The notes beneath the pieces were generated by a model. It ran no database searches. It saw only the letters and a list, made by a program, of their open reading frames with translations, and was not told the DNA's origin. The position numbers and the translations under genes are program-made. A stretch of DNA of 64,000 bases from Perca fluviatilis (taxonomy: Eukaryota > Chordata > Actinopteri > Perciformes > Percidae). The stretch lies in assembly GCF_010015445.1 (NCBI RefSeq), contig NC_053116.1:8139585-8203584 (forward strand), written 5' to 3'. Below, in pieces: positions 56,401 to 64,000 of this stretch (the first letter of the stretch is position 1; every line of letters begins with the position of its first letter).

Positions 56401-56688
56401 AGATCGATGCAGATCCGATGTATCACTTTTTATTTTTATTTTTGTAAAGCAAAAAATAGGCCACAAATATTAGGTCCGTTGGTCCTTTGGAGGTCGTGTG
56501 TGTGTTATATTTGTATTGACTCTGCATTTAGTGATGCATTCAAGCCAGTTGGGAAAGAAGGGCACTGACCTGGCTGGTAGAAGGAAGGGGAGAGCTCTTT
56601 GGCCACCAGTCTGGCGATGCTGGACTCACTGTTGGAGGCCTGTGCAGCCTGATCAGCCCCATCGGACTTGGCCTTTGCATGGGTCGTC
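50442..56688 (-). CDS. jph2: Junctophilin (JPH2-like), last three coding exons
   Basis: Junctophilins tether the plasma membrane (N-terminal MORN repeats) to the ER/SR (C-terminal membrane anchor) and set excitation-contraction coupling junctions in muscle. Exons with matching GT/AG phases: 56570-56688 (119 bp), 52719-53674 (956 bp) and 50442-50522 (81 bp, stop TGA). The first ends the helical region: [18 protein letters not shown], continuing as PEYLKKR across the splice. The second is the long divergent region, about 318 residues rich in Pro, Ser, Glu and Lys, with PTPPESPLM and KLLSPGSWN (JPH2 has LLSPGAWN). The third encodes a single C-terminal membrane anchor, [20 protein letters not shown] at its core, with only the stop following. 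Start codon and MORN exons are not in the window and must lie past 64000. JPH2 is favoured over JPH1/3/4 by the SPGxWN block and the anchor sequence. Confidence 0.9.
50551..50870. repeat. Dispersed repeat, family with copies at 57.7, 58.5 and 59.1 kb
   Basis: Contains a near-perfect hairpin (GCGAGACCTTCTTCC ... GGAAGAAGGTCTCGC, about 50581-50623). Also has GGCGGCGCTAAG, GGAAGGAACTTGTTTTGGTG, TACGTTCAAAAGTTGTTTTA and ACTCTGATTGGACAGATAGT blocks that recur, mostly inverted, in the upstream jph2 intron. Confidence 0.7.
50997..51323. mobile_element. MITE with CAGTCCCTCCAGAAAA end and 20-bp internal repeat
   Basis: The left CAGTCCCTCCAGAAAA is inverted relative to the right TTTTCTGGAAGGACTA. Inside, CAATTTTTGCAAGTTCCTG is tandemly repeated about four times (51120-51200). 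Non-coding. Confidence 0.7.
51381..51744. mobile_element. hAT-type MITE with intact 8-bp target duplication
   Basis: The ends CAGTGGTTCTAAAGGAG and CCATTTGAGAAACACTG are imperfect inverted repeats. The element is flanked on both sides by CTTTAGAC (51373-51380 and 51745-51752), the 8-bp duplication expected of hAT transposition. No transposase inside. The stretch to 52700 after it has no gene. Confidence 0.9.
54154..54687. mobile_element. TTAA-bounded MITE with five 46-bp internal repeats
   Basis: TTAAAGGTCCCATGGCATG at the left is inverted relative to CATGTCATGGGACCTTTAA at the right, with TTAA at both edges. Internally, GGGGACCACTAAGGCC starts units at 54445, 54491, 54537, 54583 and 54629, an exact 46-bp period. 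In the jph2 intron. A partial inverted copy without the array is at 6013-6203. Confidence 0.9.
54690..55900. other. jph2 intron without recognised features
   Basis: AT-rich intronic sequence. Words such as AAGTACTTGAGTAAATGTAC near 55770 are common in fish genomes and may be a decayed repeat. I see no coding signal. Confidence 0.5.
55910..56332. mobile_element. Tc1-type foldback MITE
   Basis: Ends CACTACCGGTCAAAAGTTTG and CAAACTTTTGACCGGTAGTG are perfect inverted repeats flanked by TA, characteristic of Tc1-like elements. The arms are long: GGCAGTTTTCAGATGACATT near 55997 pairs with AATGTCATCTGAAAACTGCT near 56217. No transposase. Confidence 0.9.
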
Positions 56689-57639
56689 CTGCAGGGGAAC
56701 ACACATGCGACACGATTCATAAATCACTGGTACTACAACAATCATCCAGACGTTTTATTTCCATGCTACTGTTTACTGTTACTGCATTAGTTATAATCTG
56801 AAAGAGGTCATTTCAACATGGTGCCGCTCCCTCCGTGCATCGAAAATAGCATGTGTGTTGCTATCTAACACTGTGTATTGTTTCTCATTCATCAGGCACT
56901 CTGAGAGCGCAGACCTTTGCCAAGGCAAGGCCCATTTCACTGGAGCTGTATGCATCACTCCAGTGACTTATCTCTGTCTCATGGAAATATGTGTGATGAG
57001 TCTTTAGTTACTTGCCAGCCATAACTCATTGTCCTGCTGGGGGTGATAAAAATATAATTTATTTCTGTCCCAGCCCAACAGCAGAAAGTGACACCTCCTC
57101 TCTCGATAGCTATTAATACTAAGGAGCCATATGACCAGCAGCCACGCACCCATTGAATACTGTAAACAATCCCCTTTACTGTAGTATTTTTGGTTAAACT
57201 GTTTTAAGCCATCTATTAGGTTTCCCATTCAAGGTTCATACATAAGGTCAAGATCAAAGTCAGCATACATTTAGTCTGGATGCGATGACGGTTCATTTAC
57301 CGGATAGTTCCGGCGTTGCTGGAAGTTCTGCAGGATTCCCTTACCTTCCGCTTTCTATGTGTTTGTGTTCTAACCTCTGAGCTACCTAGCTAACGTTCCA
57401 TGCTGAAAATGGCAAGTTTTGGAGAAAATTTGCATTGCGGAAGGCAGGCCTGCTTGGTTCTTTCGGGGAATGGTTGTAAAGATTTACAAAAATATGTTTA
57501 TGGCATTTCCTCTCTAACTGGGACGTTTTGGGACCGATTGGCAGGGATTTGATATGGACAAAAATACACACGGCAATACATTGGTAAGAGCAAATGAGGT
57601 TTAACCATGCATCCAGGTAATTTACATAGCTCACGTTAC

Positions 57640-57895
57640 TGTATCGTGTGAACAGTTAACTTCATTTAATATTGTATATGGCGTTTTCTTTTGTGGGGAG
57701 CAAATGTTCCAACTAAACACGTTCCTTCCCGAGACTATTTTACAGAGCCACCGTCTTTGCAACCGGAGATAAGCGCCGCCCAAGACGACTGTGATTGGTT
57801 TAAAGAAATGCAAACGACCCAGAGCATTTATTTCTCCTATCCAGACCTTCCTCCACAGTGCTGTGGAGATAGGTCTGGCAATGCGTGCTACTAGC
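57640..57895. repeat. Copy of the jph2-intron dispersed repeat
   Basis: Shares GTTCCTTCCCGAGACTATTT, AGCGCCGCCCAAGACGA and a short hairpin (CCTCCACAGTGCTGTGGAG) with 50551-50870, in the opposite orientation. Confidence 0.65.
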
Positions 57896-58489
57896 ATGCA
57901 TTAAACACACATAAAGATATGACATAATGACATATACTGCAGAACACATAATATGAAAGTAAAACCCATGCTTTAGCAATGCATAGTATTTCACAATATT
58001 TATAGTATTGTATTCTGCCAATTTAACAACTGCATCATTAACTAATCTCCATTGTACAGTTGCTGTTTAAGCCCGACCAACCATCCCAAAACTAAAGATA
58101 ATCACTTTATAATTGCACATATAAAGAAACACAGCAATCCTCACATTTGAGAAGATGAAAGTAGTGAATTTTAAAATGTATCAAAATTGATATTTGTATA
58201 TATTTATTTTCTGTTGAACCACCAATCACTTCAGAGTCATGTATATCTTTTTGGTTTGGTTCAGCAGAATTGTGCCTGTTTAGCAGATATGTTTACCATG
58301 TTCACCACAGTAGTTATAGTTGTATTTTGACCTGATTGTGGCGCTAGATGAAAAGTCAGGGGATCACCAAAGTTATTACAGTTTATCCTGAGGGGGGACA
58401 TTAATCTGTGTCCCACAATTCACGCCATTCCCTCAAATAGTTTGTGGCAAAACTTTCTAAACTATGGTGGCTTTCTGAGTATGGTTAAC

Positions 58490-58690
58490 TGCTCCTCAGA
58501 TCTCTGCAGGGTAAATCCAGACAGCTAGCTAGACTATCTGTCCAATCTGAGTTTTCTGTTGCACGACTAAAACAACTTTTGAACGTACACATGTTCCACC
58601 AAAACAAGTTCCTTCCCGAGGCTATTTTGCAGAAGCAGCATTATTGTGGCCGTCCCATAGCGCCGCCCAAGACGATTGTGATTGGTTTAA
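58490..58690. repeat. Copy of the jph2-intron dispersed repeat
   Basis: Shares AGACTATCTGTCCAATCTGA, ACTAAAACAACTTTTGAACG, AAGTTCCTTCCCGAGGCTAT and AGCGCCGCCCAAGACGATTG with the copies at 50.6 and 57.7 kb. The terminal hairpin is missing, replaced by T-rich sequence to 58930. Confidence 0.65.
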
Positions 58691-59079
58691 CCATTGTGTT
58701 CTTTTCTTTTTCTGGGTTAAACGTTTTTGTCACTTTTCCAGATGTTTTTTAAGCATTTCCTGACTTCTTTGTAATTTTTTTTTCAAGTTTGTCATTTTTC
58801 GCAATGTTTTTTCCATTTTATTTCCATATAAATATTTCTGCGTCTTTTCCAATGTTTTTTGAAGCTTTTTCCATCATTTTTGTCACTTTTGTCAACGTTC
58901 TTTAATCATTTCTTTTCTCCAAATGTTATAAAATTGAATAAAACATCCAAATTCAATATAAGTGGTGGACTGATCATTTATTTTACTTGTGAAGAGCGTT
59001 GTATGGAACCATCCATCTTATTTTGTTTGACATTTTGGTTGATAGAAAACCAAATTTCTACTATAGAAATGTTTTGAAA

Positions 59080-59225
59080 GTGGGTCAAATTTGACCCGAG
59101 GACAATAGGAGGGTTAAAGAAATGCCAATAAACCAGAGCACCCCATCCCAGAATGCTGTGTGGACCAGCCAGACCTTCCTCCGCGGCACTGTGGAAGAAG
59201 GTCTTGCAATGCGAGACTAGGGGAT
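59080..59225. repeat. Repeat end-fragments: GGGTCAAATTTGACCC and hairpin end
   Basis: 59080-59116 carries GGGTCAAATTTGACCC and AGGAGGGTTAA, like the end of the element in copy 5 intron 3. 59117-59225 carries GCAGACC-type hairpin sequence (CAGACCTTCCTCCGCGGCAC, GTGGAAGAAGGTCTTGC), the missing end of the 58.5-kb copy. The two may be one repeat split by an insertion. Confidence 0.5.
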
Positions 59226-60553
59226 CACCAAAGTCATTAGGCTTCATCTACTGGGGAACATGAATATCTGTACCAAATTGAATGGCCGCTTGTGCATTAG
59301 TTGTTGGGATATTTCAGTCCGGGACAAAATGTTGGACTAACCGGCAAACAGAGCGCTAGCGTGCGTGGCTAAAAACTCGGCATCTGAATGCGGAGAGAGT
59401 TCAAGGCTTACTGCTGCACATTAACTGAGAGAATTACTGATTGTGATTACTCTGTGGATACTTGACATACTGTAACTTTACACTGAGCTGAAAATAGCTG
59501 GTCCACTTGAAGACTCAGTGGGGAAGGTGCTTCCCATCGGAACAATTAGAGACTCCTGAGGCTCCCTGTTTGAGATAGATGAGCTCCACCTGTCCACACA
59601 CAGTCAGCACCTCCGTCCTCTTCCAGGAACCTCAGAACCCTCAAATCTCACATGTTTATAATTACACTGAAATCTTTCAATAAAGAAAGAGTTATAATAA
59701 CAACAGCTGCCATTTTTAGCAACGAGCTTTTCGGTACAAGGCAACGGTACAGTTTAAACCTAAATCCTACCCCACAAATACAACACATAAAAGAAACACA
59801 CTTTAGGATCACACCATTTAATTTTGCCAGCTGCCTACTACTTATGAAGTATCATATGTAGTTTTAAATGTATTGAATGCATAAAAAATGTGTATTTGAC
59901 AAAATCTATCATGTGACTGAAATGTGGCTCTTAATGGATGAGGTTGACGTTTGCTTCTCATTGTCAACAAATCCCATTAAACAATCCCCGAAACGTGTTA
60001 GTTTAGTTTTTCAGTACTTCCTGGCTTTCCTACCTTGTCTGACTCTCAGCTCCAAGCTCATTGGTCACAAATATATACAGTTTTCATTTTTTTTTTTTTT
60101 TTTTTTACAAAATGTTACTCAAACAGGAGGAAATGGCCTATTTTCTTATTATTTAATTCATTATTTATTTATCTTTGCTAATAACATGTAGGAATTGTGT
60201 TTATGTATATTTTCAGACATATTTTAACTTTTGGGGGGGAAAAAATGATTAAACAATAATTTGGTGCCCCCCCTGCAGTATCCAGGGGGGTCCCAGACCA
60301 GACCCAGACTGCTGAAGATCTCTGTTCTGGGCAGCAGGACGGTGTGTGTGAGATTGAGTCAGAATAAACTACAGTGTGTGTGTGTGTGTTTGTGTTCATG
60401 GTAATGAAAGAACTGGAACTGGAATCTTTGAAACTGGTAAAGTGAGGACTAATGTAAAATGTAGATGTGTTTAAGTTTTGGGGGGTTAAATTATGGAATG
60501 AACTTAATGATGAGCTGAAAATGAGTATGTCTCTGTTAAGTTTCAAAAAAGTT

Positions 60554-60955
60554 TTAAAGTGCTCATATTATGCTTTTTTGCTTTTCCCCTTTCCTTTATT
60601 GTGTTATATATCTTTTTTGTGCATGTTATAGGTTTACAAAGTGAAAAAGCAACAGAAAACACTGTTCACAAACTGCTCCAAACAGCTCTATTTTAGTCCA
60701 GCCTTTACTTCAGAGACAAACGTGGTCACTTTGTTACACACATTATAATGCTCGCCTAGCTGCTAGCGTGGCACACCTTCATACTCTTATGTAGTAGTAG
60801 CTAAACCAGAGAGCTCAACACACAGAGTGAAAAGAGGAGCTGCAGCAATGTGCAGTACAACAAAAAATTTTGAAAATTAAACCATGCAACCTATTCTGGT
60901 ACAACCTCTAAATACAATTATGAACCTGAAAATTAGTATAATATGAGCACTTTAA
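60554..60955. mobile_element. TTAA-bounded MITE, 0.4 kb
   Basis: TTAAAGTGCTCATATTATG at the left and TATAATATGAGCACTTTAA at the right are inverted, with TTAA at both edges. Non-coding; in the jph2 intron. The flanking 59230-60550 and 60960-63100 have no gene that I can support; short frames there (for example 61692-61904) look random. Confidence 0.85.
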
Positions 60956-63109
60956 AATCTAAAATAATTAAGGGTCATGAAGTAATTTGATTAAGATGTA
61001 AAATCACTAGGATTGTACTCAAGTATTTAGTTTCATTTGGTTTTGTTAGTTTTCTGGCTGATTCTATGGGGATTATAGGATAGGCAAAAACAAGCCTTGG
61101 CTTCAGCCTATTCCTTTTTTGGTTAATTACGGTGGCAAATTGTGGGAAATAATTGTTTCTTTCATGTACGTTAACCGAAATAAAATGATTCATCATCATC
61201 ATCATCAACATGTCACCCAAGTTGGGTTGGCGACAGTGTGGCTCAGTGATGTGTTTGATAGATTTTGGACAAAAATTTAGTTCTAAGTACAGTTTTAGGT
61301 GCTTGCATTTCAATTGAGTGTTTTCATTTTACAGTGTTACTTACTATTAATACTCCACTACGTTTGAGAGGCAAATATTGTACTTTTTCCGCCACTACAT
61401 TTATTTGACGGGTCCTTTCAAAATATATGATGTATGTATAACGACCCAATACAAAGTACTTAAAATGAGCTCCACCTTGATGCCATTCATTTACTGCATC
61501 AATAATAACAATAATCCAACTATATTCTTGTAAGACTCTGAAAGAGGCCATTTCGCATAGTGAGGAATTAAATTTTTGATACCTAGTATTTTGAAGATAA
61601 TACCTCTGTCTTTAAATTAAGGATTTGACTTGATTGACGTGATCTATAAGGTCTCACAGCCGACAGTGGACATCAGAGCAGAAACCCAGACATGCGGGGG
61701 AAGGAGCTGCCTGCAGCGCTCACAGGCAGGATTGTGTCGAGGGCGAGGCACAGATCTGGGGAAGGCTACACGAACAAGAGCTCAGTGGCCTCTGTAATTC
61801 CTAAATGGAGGCTGCTACGCCGCCTCTCACAACCCACAGTGTGTGTTTGTGGCAATCAATGCCTCTCAGCACCATACATGAGCAGAAACCTCAGACTTGA
61901 GTAGTGCTAACGTCACGTGTCCTTGAGAGTGGAGTAAGAGCTCACCCCTGCATTGCATTGCAGAGGAAAAACAGATTCAACCCCTAAATAACCAGACAAG
62001 TTATCCAAATATAGTACAGTAAACGCATCATTGATTGAAAACGACCAGTGCCTAGAGCTGTAACAATTCCAAATGTTGCTGTGCAATTAATTGTCTCAGA
62101 AATAATTGCCATTAACAATATAATTGTCTCTTTCAGTCAAATTCAAACATATTTATTTATTTATTACTTTTTAAAACAAGTTTTTTTTATTCAAGTTTTG
62201 AATAAATTCCAGGATTAATATTTTGGTTATATCACTGTCATGTGACCCGGATGATGTAATAGCACAAAGACACAGCCTTTAAAGTAAACAGCGCCTCTTT
62301 ATCATCATAAAACAGTTTTTCTAACTGTATATCCTCCTTGATATTTTTGTTGCTATGAACGAGAGTAGGGTCAAGTGCCAACAACTAACAAATTAATAAA
62401 AATACAAAGTCCAGTCAATAATAATATAATCACTTATATAATTACAATTTGGCATATCTAAACAAAATCAACAATCACCAGTCACACGCCTTAAGACCTT
62501 AGCTAATGTGAGCGATTAATTGCTGTTAGACAAAGAAACCGCGATTATGAAAAGAAACTGACAATTAAACAATTGTGCAATAATTGTCACAGGCCTACCA
62601 GTGCCGCCAGAAATCAAAGATCAGCTGAGTTTCCTTAAATTTGTAGAGAGCTAGAAGTGCACTAACATATCCATCACTGTGGTCAAAGTTGCTAAAATTG
62701 GTTAGCATTAGTGCTAATAGCGCTGGTGGGTGGCAGAGCTAATATGGGGATTGTTTTGACTGATGATTCCCACCTGAACACAAAAGCTATTGCTCAGCTG
62801 CTTATTTTCAGCTGTAAGACCATATGCTCTGGTATATCACTCAGCCACTGTATATAGCACTGCTTCGCCTTCTGAGAATATAGTTCCCAGTATGTATACG
62901 GTTAGAAGATGGCTGTGTCTCATGCGACCTTGTTATATTTGTACACGCTGTGTAATGTAAACAGTTGGCGTTATTTTATCACTTATTGGGAGCAGTAGGC
63001 TAGTTGGAACCGGTTACCTCCAGGATCTGTGCTAGGCTTAGCTAGCGGTGGAGCCGTCGGACAGAGTTACGACACGCACGGAGATGAGAAGGGTATGGAT
63101 GGACCAGTG

Positions 63110-63260
63110 ATGCCACGTAACGCGTTACTTGTAACGCGTTACTCTAATCTGACCACTTTTTTCAGTAACGAGTAATCTAACGCGTTACTATTTCCAAACC
63201 AGTAATCAGATTAAAGTTACTTAACCAAGTCACTGTGCGTTACTATTTTTGTCATTTTCC
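63110..63260. mobile_element. DNA-element fragment rich in GTAACGCGTTAC
   Basis: Tandem and inverted GTAACGCGTTAC words, CTAATCTGACCACTTTTTTC and AGTAACGAGTAATCTAAC. I recognise this as the end of a common fish DNA transposon family; class not assigned. Confidence 0.5.
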
Positions 63261-63315
63261 TTAGTAAAAATATATATTTTTGCTTTCTTCTTGCGTCTCG
63301 GGGAGTGAAGTCAAT

Positions 63316-63900
63316 GCGACAAGTCACGTTTTCAGCATGAGGACAGGTCACGCGTTTTCAGCATGAGGACAGGTCACGTTTTCAGCATGAGGACAGGTCA
63401 CGTTTTCAGCATGAGGACAGGTCACACGTTTTCAGCATGAGGACAGGTCACGTTTTTCAGCATGAGGACGGGTACCGTTTTCAGCATGAGGACAGGTCAC
63501 GTTTTCAGCATGAGGACAGGTCACGTTTTTCAGCATGAGGACAGGTCACGCGTTTTCAGCATGAGGACAGGTCACGCAGTTTGAGGACAGGTCACGTTTT
63601 CAGCATGAGGACAGGTCACGTTTTTGCATGAGGACAGGTCACGTTTTGAGGACAGGTCACGTTTTCAGCATGAGGACAGGTCTCGTTTTCAGCATGAGGA
63701 CAGGTCACGTTTTCAGCATGAGGACAGGTCACGTTTTCAGCATGAGGACAGGTCACGTTTTCAGCATGAGGACAGGTCACGTTTTCAGCATGAGGACAGG
63801 TCACGTTTTCAGCATGAGGACAGGTCACGTTTTCAGCATGAGGACAGGTCACGTTTTCAGCATGAGGACAGGTCACGTTTTCAGCATGAGGACAGGTCAC
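63316..63900. repeat. 24-bp minisatellite with AGGTCA in every unit
   Basis: Unit GAGGACAGGTCACGTTTTCA plus GCAT, about 25 copies. The first half is irregular (insertions of CG or T, shortened units near 63575 and 63645); the second half (63660-63900) is an exact 24-bp period. Since 24 is divisible by 3, frames stay open on both strands, giving 8-residue repeat peptides that I regard as artefacts. Confidence 0.93.
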
Positions 63901-64000
63901 GTGTACCACGGAGCGACACAAACGTAAACAACAATGGAGGGAGGAGAGAGATGCGCGTTTTCTAGCTGGAAATCCAGTCACTATTTAGAGTTTGTGTCAG

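Noticed and set aside
56498..56722. Plus-strand frame opposite the 119-bp jph2 exon
   Set aside because: The minus strand encodes the conserved junctophilin helix end with matching splice phases.
61692..61904. 70-residue frame as a small gene
   Set aside because: No recognised motif, no splice or promoter signal, and it lies in a repeat-rich jph2 intron.
63616..63981. Repeat proteins of about 100-120 residues on both strands
   Set aside because: A 24-bp minisatellite is automatically open in several frames; no flanking exon or start signal.

Overview
The window is eukaryotic nuclear DNA from a teleost fish, probably a percomorph. The reasons are intron-containing genes with GT/AG borders, CCAAT/TATA promoters and AATAAA signals, and dense fish-type repeats: tRNA-derived SINE, L2/Rex-like and L1-like LINE pieces, hAT, Tc1-type and TTAA-bounded foldback elements, and CA, GA and GGCAA microsatellites. 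No species is assigned.

Layout. (1) 238-6583, plus strand: the 3' half of a PMEL (premelanosome protein) gene, from the PKD domain through the kringle-like domain, membrane segment and acidic dileucine tail; its 5' exons lie before base 1. (2) 7.9-47.9 kb: a cluster of six alpha-tubulin genes ordered <-1, 2->, <-3, <-4, 5->, 6->. All share one architecture: exon 1 carries only the ATG, then exons of 223 bp, 149 bp and about 980 bp, with intron phases 0, 1 and 0. Copies 3, 4 and 6 are intact. Copies 1 and 2 each carry a single-base frameshift. Copy 5 has an 80-bp scrambled block with a net loss of 4 bp. Copies 4 and 5 end in -GEE with no C-terminal tyrosine and are the arms of an inverted duplication of about 3 kb, with a 0.93-kb foldback element in the spacer. 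Copies 2 and 3, which converge, are each followed by a decayed second copy of the tubulin tail plus 3' UTR. (3) 50.4-56.7 kb, minus strand: the last three coding exons of a junctophilin gene, best matched to JPH2; the MORN-repeat exons must lie beyond base 64000. (4) 56.7-64 kb: jph2 intron with mobile-element remnants and a 24-bp minisatellite.

How the genes relate. PMEL (melanosome fibrils), alpha-tubulin (microtubules) and junctophilin (ER-plasma membrane junctions of muscle) are not one pathway. The coherent unit is the tubulin array, where near-identical exons and several near-identical short introns point to recent duplication and gene conversion. Its most interesting property is that it encodes both Tyr-ended and Tyr-less alpha-tubulins side by side. 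Reading-frame damage in three of six copies may be real pseudogenisation or consensus error in a nearly identical array; the sequence alone cannot separate these.
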